This document shows, piece after piece, positions 17,878-24,930 of a stretch of 41,860 nucleotides of DNA. Location of the stretch: positions 1 through 41,860 of the forward strand of contig JBBIRT010000009.1 in the NCBI GenBank assembly GCA_037441725.1, given 5' to 3'. Position numbers and translations under genes: made by a program. This stretch comes from JBBIRT01 sp037441725 (GTDB lineage Bacteria > Desulfobacterota > BSN033 > UBA1163). Numbering within the stretch: the stretch's first letter is position 1; each line of letters starts with the position of its first letter. The notes beneath the pieces were generated by a model. It had not been told where the DNA came from. It was given only the letters and a program-made list of their open reading frames with translations, and ran no database searches.

Positions 17878-18093
17878 ATGGGGATACCAGTGACAGTACC
17901 AATGGTTGGAAAGATTGTTTCAGTTTCAGTAAAGGTTGGGGATAAGGTGAAAGAGGATGATCAGGTGGCTGTATTGGAAGCAATGAAAATGGAGATGCCT
18001 GTAGTGGCTCCAGTTACTGGAACCATAAAGGAGGTTTGCGTGGCCCCTGGTCAGGAAGTGGAGGCAGAGGCAGTCATTGCAGTCATTGAATGA
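17878..18093 (+). CDS. Stand-alone biotinyl (biotin carboxyl carrier) domain protein
   Basis: This 71-residue protein is essentially a single biotinyl domain with the EAMKMEM motif; K37 is the predicted biotinylation site. A GAGAGGAGGAG site precedes the ATG. Such free carriers are subunits of biotin-dependent decarboxylases or carboxylases (glutaconyl-CoA, methylmalonyl-CoA and oxaloacetate decarboxylase gamma/C-terminal domains, or acyl-CoA carboxylases). It lacks the usual Ala/Pro-rich linker and carboxyltransferase partner, which must be encoded elsewhere. Directly after a glutaryl-CoA dehydrogenase-like gene, a role in Na+-pumping glutaconyl-CoA decarboxylase is attractive but inferred. 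Confidence 0.9.
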   Translation: MGIPVTVPMVGKIVSVSVKVGDKVKEDDQVAVLEAMKMEMPVVAPVTGTIKEVCVAPGQEVEAEAVIAVIE

Positions 18094-18121
18094 TGATGGG
18101 ATTAAGGGGGGTAGGGAGTTA

Positions 18122-18580
18122 TTGACAGAGGATTTCCTATCTCAGTTGAATATACGATCTCTAACGATTGAAGATTTGGATGCCATTGTTGAGATTGATC
18201 GCAAGGTCTTAGGAAAGACGAGACGTGATTTTTGGAAAAAGAAGATTGAGCTCCCAACCCCCCGATATTCTGTAACAGGTTTGGTTGCTGAATTTGAGGA
18301 GAAGGTGATTGGATTTATCTTAGGGGAGGTAAGCGAGTGGGAGTTTGGTATTCCAGCAACGGTTGGATGGATTAGCACCATTGGGGTCGATCCAGAATTC
18401 CAACATAAGGGAGTAGCAAGAAGATTGGCTCATGAATTTATTAAAAATCTGAAGGCAATTGGGGTCAATGTGGTCTATACCTTAGTGAATTGGAGCGATT
18501 GGGATTTATTAAAATTTTTCCGGGCCATGGGATTTACAAGGGGAGGTGAGATGATCAATCTTGAATTGAAAATTGAGTAA
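18122..18580 (+). CDS. GNAT family N-acetyltransferase
   Basis: This is a protein of about 152 residues with the GNAT fold: an IRSLTIEDLDAIVEID start, a beta-bulge region with WISTIGVDPEFQHKGVARRL (acetyl-CoA pyrophosphate loop Q-x-x-G-x-A) and a C-terminal LLKFFRAMGF segment typical of RimI-like members. The open frame reaches back to a TTG at 18077 inside the biotinyl gene, but the TTG at 18122 is preceded by AAGGGGGGTAGGGAG and is preferred. In an acyl-CoA operon it could acetylate pathway enzymes, countered by CobB; this is speculation. Confidence 0.8.
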   Translation: MTEDFLSQLNIRSLTIEDLDAIVEIDRKVLGKTRRDFWKKKIELPTPRYSVTGLVAEFEEKVIGFILGEVSEWEFGIPATVGWISTIGVDPEFQHKGVARRLAHEFIKNLKAIGVNVVYTLVNWSDWDLLKFFRAMGFTRGGEMINLELKIE

Positions 18581-18734
18581 GGGATGGTTTTTTAGATCTA
18601 TTCATTCTGATTCTAATTCTCTTAATTTCAACCATGCTTGTGAAGGGGAATACATTGGAAATTTCCCTCCATCATTTATTTAATGTCTTAAACTTACTGA
18701 ATTTTTATATGACCCCTCCTAAGGAATAGGCAGT

Positions 18735-18763
18735 TTGAAGGAATTAAAACTTTAATTTATAAA
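18735..18763 (+). promoter_or_regulatory. Predicted promoter for the SDR-had-oah-dch operon
   Basis: TTGAAG (18735-18740), a 17-bp spacer and TATAAA (18758-18763) predict a start near 18770 and a leader of about 94 nt. It lies in the 283-bp gap after the GNAT gene, which holds no gene. Confidence 0.45.
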
Positions 18764-18863
18764 AACAGAAAAATAATTATTTTAATTCAGTTAGAAAATT
18801 TATTTTTGAGAATATATTCACAAATTATCTCTTTAGATCAATTTTTAAAAGAAGGAGGAATGG

Positions 18864-19619
18864 ATGGGAAGGCTTGAAGGTAAAGCAGCGGTTGTGACTG
18901 GTGGAGGAAGAGGCATTGGGAGGGCGGTCTGCCTTGCCTTTGCGAAGGAAGGTGCGGATGTCGTTGTAAACTACGCAAGTAAAGATCAACCGGCACAAGA
19001 AGTGGTCGAAATGATCAAGAAAATGGGTAGAAAGGCCGTTGCTGTCAAAGGAAATGTTGCACTGAAGGCTGATGTGGATAGGATTATCCAAACAGCCATT
19101 GATCACTTCGGAAAGATTGACATCCTGGTCAATAATGCAGGAGTGTCTAAACCAAATATGCTTTACAAAATGACAGAGGAACAATGGGATGAGGTCATTG
19201 ACATCCAACTCAAAGGACCGTTCCTTTGCACACAGGCCGCGTCTAAATACATGATGGAGAAGAAATACGGGAGGATTATCAATGTGACTTCCTCAGCCGG
19301 ATTATGGGGCACGAAAGGACAGATCAATTACAGTTCAGCAAAAGGGGGGATCGTTGCCTTGACCAAGTCCGCTGCACGTGAATTGGCGGGCTATGGGATT
19401 ACAGTGAATGTAATTCAACCAGGGTATGTTAGCACAGAGATGACGGAGAAGATTCGGACCGATCCAAAGTTGAAAGAGATTTATACAGGTAGGATTTTGC
19501 TTGGCCGCTTTGCTGAGCCTGAAGAGGTGGCGCCGACTTTTGTCTTCTTAGCTTCAGATGAAGCCAGTTACATCACAGGCCAACTGATCTGTGTGGATGG
19601 CGGACTTGGAATGACCTAA
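18864..19619 (+). CDS. Short-chain dehydrogenase/reductase (FabG-like), probable 3-hydroxyacyl-CoA dehydrogenase
   Basis: This 251-residue classical SDR has TGGGRGIG (residues 12-19, cofactor binding), NNAG (90-93) and the catalytic S-Y156-x3-K160 set in NYSSAKGG. It ends in the usual ITGQLICVDGGLG segment. The ATG at 18864 follows GAAGGAGGA; an overlapping ATG at 18860 is out of frame. It is first gene of the unit leading into had-oah-dch. Oxidation of 3-hydroxypimelyl-CoA, the product of Oah, to 3-oxopimelyl-CoA would fit. A generic 3-oxoacyl-ACP reductase cannot be excluded. Confidence 0.85.
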   Translation: MGRLEGKAAVVTGGGRGIGRAVCLAFAKEGADVVVNYASKDQPAQEVVEMIKKMGRKAVAVKGNVALKADVDRIIQTAIDHFGKIDILVNNAGVSKPNMLYKMTEEQWDEVIDIQLKGPFLCTQAASKYMMEKKYGRIINVTSSAGLWGTKGQINYSSAKGGIVALTKSAARELAGYGITVNVIQPGYVSTEMTEKIRTDPKLKEIYTGRILLGRFAEPEEVAPTFVFLASDEASYITGQLICVDGGLGMT

Positions 19620-19706
19620 TAGATAAACACTTTCATGAATTAAAGATGGAAGGGGGGATGAATAGAATATTTGGTGCTTATTAATCAAAAGAAAGGGGTG
19701 AGATAA

Positions 19707-20819
19707 ATGACAGGATTACCAGATAAAATCGAGACTTGGCAAATGATTCAACCAACCACAAAGAACAAAGACACTGGAGAGGTTATTCCTGGTAAATTGG
19801 TCAAGACCTCCATTCCAGTTCCATCATTATCTCAAGATGAAGTACTGGTTAAGGTAGCTGGCTGCGGGGTCTGTCATACAGACCTTGGATATTTTTACGA
19901 TGGGGTTCCAAATGTCCAGAAACCACCTCTAACCCTCGGCCATGAGATCAGTGGAACCGTTATTGCAGGGGATGAAAAATGGATTGGCAAGGAGGTGATT
20001 GTCCCAGCAGTAATGCCCTGTCGAAAGTGTCTTCTCTGCAAGACCGGAAGGGGAAACCGCTGTTTGGCTCAGAAGATGCCTGGAAACAGTTTGGGTATCT
20101 ATGGTGGGTTTTCAAGCCATATCCCAGTTCCATCGATTGACCTCTGTGAGGTGAGGAATCGTGGCAATACTCCGTTGGAGCAACTGGCTGTTGTGGCAGA
20201 TGCTGTAACAACCCCCTATCAAGCAGCCAAACGAGCAAATCTTCAACCTGGTGACAATGTCATTATCATTGGGGTCACTGGAGGAGTAGGGGTTTATATG
20301 GCCCAGACGGCAAAGGCCTTAGGTGCAAAAGCAGTCATTGGGATAGCGAGGAATCCAGAAAAACTTCAGAGGGCTTTGAAGTATGGAGCCGATTTTGTGA
20401 TCAGTTCACAGGATAAAGCGATCAAAGATATTCGAAATGAATTCAGGGATATCTGTAAAAAGAATGGATTAGAGGCTGGCTTTGGATGGAAGATTTTTGA
20501 AGTCAGCGGGACGAAGGCAGGACAGGAGATGGCATTAGAACTTCTTTCCTTTACAGGGAAGCTGATTCTCATTGGTTTTGGAATGGCCAAGATTGAATAT
20601 AGCATTTCGAGACTGATGGCCTTCGATGCAGAGATTATTGGAACCTGGGGATGTCTGCCAGAGTATTATCCAATTGTGTTGGATATGGTTCTTTCAAAAA
20701 AGATCGACATCGGTCCTTTTGTTGAAACTCGACCGATGAGTCAAATTGCCTCTGTCTTTGAAGAGGTTCACAAAGCAGGTTCGCCTGCGAAGAGAGTCGT
20801 TTTAACCCCTGATTTTTAA
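19707..20819 (+). CDS. had: 6-hydroxycyclohex-1-ene-1-carbonyl-CoA dehydrogenase
   Basis: This 370-residue zinc-dependent medium-chain dehydrogenase matches the length of Had (also called BamQ). The catalytic zinc set is seen as C56-H57 in CGVCHTD and H79-E80. Structural zinc cysteines are C105, C108, C111 and C119, and GVTGGVGVYMAQ forms the NAD site. Had oxidises 6-hydroxycyclohex-1-ene-1-carbonyl-CoA to the 6-oxo compound with NAD+. The assignment to Had rather than a general alcohol dehydrogenase rests on the adjoining oah and dch genes and on overall resemblance. The ATG follows an AAAGGGGTGAG site. Confidence 0.88.
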   Translation: MTGLPDKIETWQMIQPTTKNKDTGEVIPGKLVKTSIPVPSLSQDEVLVKVAGCGVCHTDLGYFYDGVPNVQKPPLTLGHEISGTVIAGDEKWIGKEVIVPAVMPCRKCLLCKTGRGNRCLAQKMPGNSLGIYGGFSSHIPVPSIDLCEVRNRGNTPLEQLAVVADAVTTPYQAAKRANLQPGDNVIIIGVTGGVGVYMAQTAKALGAKAVIGIARNPEKLQRALKYGADFVISSQDKAIKDIRNEFRDICKKNGLEAGFGWKIFEVSGTKAGQEMALELLSFTGKLILIGFGMAKIEYSISRLMAFDAEIIGTWGCLPEYYPIVLDMVLSKKIDIGPFVETRPMSQIASVFEEVHKAGSPAKRVVLTPDF

Positions 20820-20859
20820 AAATAAATAAGTTTGTTCAAAAGAGAAAGGAGGAATGTTT

Positions 20860-22008
20860 ATGGCATTAGATTGGATGCCGAGAGAAGGAGAGATTAAGAA
20901 TCACGATCGATATGGTTCAGAGCATTGGGGGACAGAAGCCCCCTGCACCGTTTATGAGAAGAGGCCATTGAAGGATCCTAAAGGGAATGTCATTCCTGGT
21001 CTTTACAATGTATGGATCAGACTCAATAACCCGGCTCAGTATAACTCTTACACCACTGAGATGGTAAAAGGGGTCATTGCAGGATTTGAAAATGCCTCTA
21101 CAGATCGTTCAGTCGTTGCTGTTGTATTTACAGGGACTGGACCCTATGCCTTTTGCACGGGTGGAAATACGAAAGAGTATTCTGAATATTATAGCAAGCG
21201 ACCTGAAGAGTATGGGGCCTATATGGAACTTTTCAACAATATGGTTGATTCCATCCTCATGTGTAAAAAACCGGTCATCTGCAGGGTGAATGGCATGAGG
21301 GTAGCTGGAGGACAGGAGATTGGGACTGCATGTGATCTTACCATTTCCTCTGACTTGGCCATTTTTGGTCAGGCAGGTCCACGCCATGGATCTGCACCAG
21401 TGGGTGGGGCCTCTGATTTTCTCCCTTGGTATCTGAGCATTGAAGATGCCATGTGGAGCTGTATCAGTTGCGAGATGTGGTCTGCTTATAAGATGTGGCG
21501 GAAAGGCCTTATCTCAAGGTGTGTTCCTGTCCTTAAGGATGACAAGGGCAAATGGCTTCGTAACCCTCAAGTCATCACAGAGGATTATGTAAAAGATGGT
21601 GAGCTCGTTTATGGAGAATATAAGACCGGTGACGAATTTAAGAAGGCAAGAGAGCTGGTAAATAGCAAACTTAAGAATAATGAATACGATTTCACCCTTC
21701 TTGATGCAGAAGTTGAGAAGATCTGCTGGACCTTTGCCAATCTCTTCCCTGGCTGCTTGATCATGTCTATTGATGGGATCAGGAACAAAAAGAAATATTT
21801 CTGGGATCAGTCAAAGAACATAAACAGGCATTGGTTGGCTGCCAATATGATGGGAGAGGCCTTCCTCGGATTTGGGGCCTTCAATACCAAGAAGATTACT
21901 GGGGTGGATACCATTGACTTCATCAAATACCGCCAGAATATTGCTGAAGGAAAACTCATGGACGAGACCTTCTTTGAAGAAGTCATGGGTAAACCACAGA
22001 AGAAATAA
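20860..22008 (+). CDS. oah: 6-oxocyclohex-1-ene-1-carbonyl-CoA hydrolase (ring opening)
   Basis: This 382-residue crotonase-superfamily protein (also BamA) hydrolytically opens the alicyclic ring to 3-hydroxypimelyl-CoA and is the standard marker of anaerobic aromatic degradation. Typical segments are AFCTGGNTKEYSEYYSKRP, NGMRVAGGQEIGTACDLTI, GPRHGSAPVGGASDFLPWYL and SCEMWSAYKMWRKGLIS. It is longer than ordinary enoyl-CoA hydratases, as expected. Two ATGs are possible: 20854 lies 1 nt after AGGAGG, whereas 20860 has a 7-nt spacing and begins MALDWMPREG, so 20860 is chosen. Confidence 0.95.
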   Translation: MALDWMPREGEIKNHDRYGSEHWGTEAPCTVYEKRPLKDPKGNVIPGLYNVWIRLNNPAQYNSYTTEMVKGVIAGFENASTDRSVVAVVFTGTGPYAFCTGGNTKEYSEYYSKRPEEYGAYMELFNNMVDSILMCKKPVICRVNGMRVAGGQEIGTACDLTISSDLAIFGQAGPRHGSAPVGGASDFLPWYLSIEDAMWSCISCEMWSAYKMWRKGLISRCVPVLKDDKGKWLRNPQVITEDYVKDGELVYGEYKTGDEFKKARELVNSKLKNNEYDFTLLDAEVEKICWTFANLFPGCLIMSIDGIRNKKKYFWDQSKNINRHWLAANMMGEAFLGFGAFNTKKITGVDTIDFIKYRQNIAEGKLMDETFFEEVMGKPQKK

Positions 22009-22017
22009 CCCTCTGAG

Positions 22018-22062
22018 CCTCCCCTTTCCCTCTTTCTATTCAATTTGATGGGAAAGGGGAGG
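22018..22062 (+). other. Perfect 13-bp hairpin between oah and dch
   Basis: CCTCCCCTTTCCC (22018-22030) and GGGAAAGGGGAGG (22050-22062) are perfectly complementary, with a 19-nt loop, ten bases after the oah stop. There is no T-run, and the dch ribosome-binding site follows within 10 nt. It therefore looks like an mRNA-processing, stabilising or attenuating element rather than a full terminator. Confidence 0.7.
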
Positions 22063-22080
22063 GAATATAAGGAGTAAAAA

Positions 22081-22848
22081 ATGGCATTCAAACATATTCA
22101 GACAGAACTTAAAGAGGGTGTGGCCACCTTAATCCTGAATCGACCACCTCTGAATGTCCTCAATATCGAAATGATGGAGGAGATCAATACTTTTTTTGAG
22201 GGATTGATGAAAGAACGGTCTTTGAAACTGCTCATAATTCAGGCTGCAGGAAAGGCCTTTTCTGCAGGGGTGGATGTCGGAGAGCATCTGGGTGATTTGG
22301 TTTTTAAAATGATTGAGGTGTTTCATAGGATGTTTCGGTTGATGGATTCACTGAAGGTTCCTTCCATTGCCATCGTCAATGGGTCTGCCCTTGGAGGAGG
22401 ATGTGAGCTGGCCCTCTATTGTGATATGGTGATTGCCACAGAAAAGGCCAAATTTGGTCAACCCGAAATCCAGGTCGGAGTCTTTCCTCCCATTGCCGCT
22501 TTGATCTTTCCGAGGATCATTGGACGGAAAAAGGCAATGGAGTTGATCCTCTCAGGTGACGTTATCAGTGCTCAGGAAGCCCTCTCGCTTGGTTTGATCA
22601 ATAAGATTGTTTCTGAGGCCTCTTTGACAGAAGAGATCAATGGATTTATTGAAAAGTTTAAGAAGTTGAGCGGAGTCGTTTTAAAGCTGACAAAGGAGGC
22701 TGCCCTTGCTGGTCTGAATGATGATATGGATCAGGGGTTGAAAGCCATTGAAAGAATTTATTTAGACCAATTAATGAAGACAAAAGATGCCAACGAAGGG
22801 TTAAAAGCCTTTTTAGAGAAAAGAAAACCAACCTGGAAAGACGAATAA
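22081..22848 (+). CDS. dch: Cyclohexa-1,5-diene-1-carbonyl-CoA hydratase
   Basis: This 255-residue crotonase matches the length of Dch (BamR). Dch adds water to the dienoyl-CoA formed by benzoyl-CoA reductase, giving 6-hydroxycyclohex-1-ene-1-carbonyl-CoA. Oxyanion-hole segments are FSAGVD (60-65) and ALGGGCELALYCD (103-115). The cluster order is had-oah-dch. Distinguishing it from a plain enoyl-CoA hydratase relies on context. The start has a clear AAGGAG site, and a terminator-like hairpin follows its stop. Confidence 0.85.
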   Translation: MAFKHIQTELKEGVATLILNRPPLNVLNIEMMEEINTFFEGLMKERSLKLLIIQAAGKAFSAGVDVGEHLGDLVFKMIEVFHRMFRLMDSLKVPSIAIVNGSALGGGCELALYCDMVIATEKAKFGQPEIQVGVFPPIAALIFPRIIGRKKAMELILSGDVISAQEALSLGLINKIVSEASLTEEINGFIEKFKKLSGVVLKLTKEAALAGLNDDMDQGLKAIERIYLDQLMKTKDANEGLKAFLEKRKPTWKDE

Positions 22849-22853
22849 AGCAA

Positions 22854-22881
22854 AAGGGGAGGGCCATTTTAGGCCCCCCTT
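22854..22881 (+). terminator. Probable intrinsic terminator after dch
   Basis: A G-rich arm, AAGGGGAGGGCC, and GGCCCCCCTT form a stem with one bulged A around the loop ATTTTA, six bases after the dch stop. The downstream tract is only moderately T-rich. Confidence 0.5.
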
Positions 22882-22903
22882 AACCTTCCTTTTGACTAAA
22901 TCA

Positions 22904-22932
22904 TTGACGGTTCAAAACCCATCTGTTAGAAT
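22904..22932 (+). promoter_or_regulatory. Predicted promoter for the SDR2 / acyl-CoA dehydrogenase / radical-SAM-like operon
   Basis: TTGACG (22904-22909), a 17-bp spacer and TAGAAT (22927-22932) give five-of-six matches for each box. The start is predicted near 22939. The inverted repeat AATCAAT / ATTGATT at 22945-22967 follows directly. Confidence 0.6.
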
Positions 22933-22983
22933 TTCAAAAATCTAAATCAATCCATTCAATATTGATTCCCTAAGGTAAAGAAG

Positions 22984-23724
22984 ATGAGGCTTAAGGAAAA
23001 GATGGCGATTGTCACTGGAGCAGGGCAGGGGATTGGCCGAAGCATTGCGCTGAAGATGGCTCAGGAAGGAGCCAATGTGGCCATTGTTGAATGGAATCCC
23101 GAGACCGGAACCCAAACCGTCAAAGAAGTGGAGGCGCTCGGGAGAATGAGTCTTTTTTTCGCTGCAGATGTGGTCGATCAAAGACAAGTCCAGGATGTAG
23201 TGAATCAGGTCATCACTACCTGGAGGAGGATTGATATCTTAGTAAACAATGCAGGCTTCGATCGACCCGGAAGCCTTTTAAAAATGAAACAAGAGGATTG
23301 GGATGCTGTGCTTGGGGTTCATCTCAAGGGAACCTTAAATTGTATTCAGGCTGTTGCCCCGCATATGATTGAGAACCGTTATGGGAAGATTGTCAATATC
23401 TCATCGATTTGGGGAAAGAGTGGCGCAGTTTCAGAAATCAGTTATAGTACGGCTAAGGCTGGGATCATAGGCCTAACAAAAAGTGTGGCTAAGGAATTGG
23501 GTCGATATCAGATCAATGTCAATGTCATTCTACCAGGGTTAATCTTGACCCCAACCATTGCAAAGATGGCAGAGAAATATCAGAATAGGATCATTGAAAA
23601 TACCCCCTTAAAGCGAATTGGTCAACCTGAAGAGGTGGCCAATGCCGTCGCCTTTTTAGCTTCTGATGAGGCCAGTTTTATCACGGGGGCTCTCTTGGAA
23701 GTCTCCGGGGGATGGAATATGTAA
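22984..23724 (+). CDS. Short-chain dehydrogenase/reductase, second paralogue
   Basis: This 246-residue classical SDR has TGAGQGIG (11-18), NNAG (88-91), the catalytic serine in NISSIW and Y154-x3-K158. It is clearly related to the 18864 SDR but not a recent copy. It is first in its own unit, followed by an acyl-CoA dehydrogenase, so a 3-hydroxyacyl-CoA or alicyclic hydroxy-CoA substrate is likely. The ribosome-binding site (AAGG nine bases upstream) is weak. Confidence 0.85.
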   Translation: MRLKEKMAIVTGAGQGIGRSIALKMAQEGANVAIVEWNPETGTQTVKEVEALGRMSLFFAADVVDQRQVQDVVNQVITTWRRIDILVNNAGFDRPGSLLKMKQEDWDAVLGVHLKGTLNCIQAVAPHMIENRYGKIVNISSIWGKSGAVSEISYSTAKAGIIGLTKSVAKELGRYQINVNVILPGLILTPTIAKMAEKYQNRIIENTPLKRIGQPEEVANAVAFLASDEASFITGALLEVSGGWNM

Positions 23725-23785
23725 CCTCCTTGGAGGAATTTTTAAGATTAAAAATCGAAACTTAAAAATATGGGAGTAAAAATTC

Positions 23786-24925
23786 ATGGAAGCGATCGAA
23801 CAAGTAAGAGAGGGGTGGAGAAAGAAGGCAAAGGAGGTTGTCCAAAATGTGGTAGGTCCCCGTGCCAAAGAGATAGATGAAACGGGTGAATTTTCATGGG
23901 ATTTGGTGGAGGCCTATTCTCAGTATGGTTTCCTGAGTCTTCTCATCCCTGAAGAGTATGGAGGAAAGGATACAGATATTACTTCTTTTTGTATCGTGGT
24001 TGAGGAGATTGCTAAGGCCTGTGCCTCGTCAGCCCTATTGGTGATTGTTCAAGCCGTAGGCACCATGCCTGTAGTCTTAGGCGGAGCAAATGAATTGAAA
24101 GAAAGAATATTACCCCGATTAGCTCAAGAAAAGAGGCTGATCTGCTTCTGCTTGACTGAACCTGAGTCAGGTTCGGATGCCGCCTCAATCCGAACAAAAG
24201 CCATTTTAAATGGGGATCATTATCTTCTCAATGGTCGGAAATGTTTCATTACGAATGGTGGAGTCGCTGATTTTTATTCGGTCTTTGCCACCACCCAACC
24301 TGGTAAGAGAATGGAGGGGATTACTGGGTTTGTCATTGAAAAAGGGACCCCTGGTCTTTCTGTGGGTAAGACAGAAGAGAAGATGGGGATCCGAGGCTCC
24401 AATACGACAGAGGTGATTCTTGATCATGTAAAAGTTCCTATATCTCAAAGGATTGGTGACGAGAGTGCAGGCTGGTGGCTGATGATGAGGACGCTGAATC
24501 GCTCTCGACCTGCTATAGGAGCCCAGGCTGTAGGTCTGGCCCAGGGGGCCTTGGATTATTTGATAAAGTATTTACAAGAGAAAAAAGGGATGGAGGGAAA
24601 TCAACTCGGAATCCCGTTGATGCTGGCGGATATGGCCATTGAAATTGAGGCAGCCCGTGCAATGGTTTATAAGGCAGCCAATATGATGGACGAAAAGGCC
24701 AAGGGCATTCCAGTTCAGATGTTTTCTGCCATGTCAAAGTACTTTGCCTCTGATATCGCCATGAAGGTTACAACAGAGGCTGTCCAGATTTTACAATATC
24801 AGGGCCTCACCCAAAATCATCCCCTTGAACGAATGATGAGAGATGCAAAGGTCATTCAGATTTTTGAGGGGACCAATCAGGTCCAAAGGATGGTGGTAGC
24901 CCATACCCTACTCAAATCAAAATAA
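23786..24925 (+). CDS. Acyl-CoA dehydrogenase with an atypical FAD-arginine region
   Basis: This is a 379-residue acyl-CoA dehydrogenase. CFCLTEPESGSDAASI and CFITNGG are the flavin/substrate loops, and E361 in IFEGTNQVQRM is the predicted catalytic base. The usual R-x-Q-F-G motif, whose arginine binds FAD across the dimer interface, is replaced by GMEGNQLGIPL, with a short insertion and no arginine at that point. Substrate candidates are pimeloyl-type or cyclohexane-carboxyl-CoA thioesters. Alicyclic 1,4-dehydrogenases, as I recall, use Asp instead of Glu, so that subtype is less likely. The next gene starts 5 nt after its stop. Confidence 0.85.
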   Translation: MEAIEQVREGWRKKAKEVVQNVVGPRAKEIDETGEFSWDLVEAYSQYGFLSLLIPEEYGGKDTDITSFCIVVEEIAKACASSALLVIVQAVGTMPVVLGGANELKERILPRLAQEKRLICFCLTEPESGSDAASIRTKAILNGDHYLLNGRKCFITNGGVADFYSVFATTQPGKRMEGITGFVIEKGTPGLSVGKTEEKMGIRGSNTTEVILDHVKVPISQRIGDESAGWWLMMRTLNRSRPAIGAQAVGLAQGALDYLIKYLQEKKGMEGNQLGIPLMLADMAIEIEAARAMVYKAANMMDEKAKGIPVQMFSAMSKYFASDIAMKVTTEAVQILQYQGLTQNHPLERMMRDAKVIQIFEGTNQVQRMVVAHTLLKSK

Positions 24926-24930
24926 TCCTA

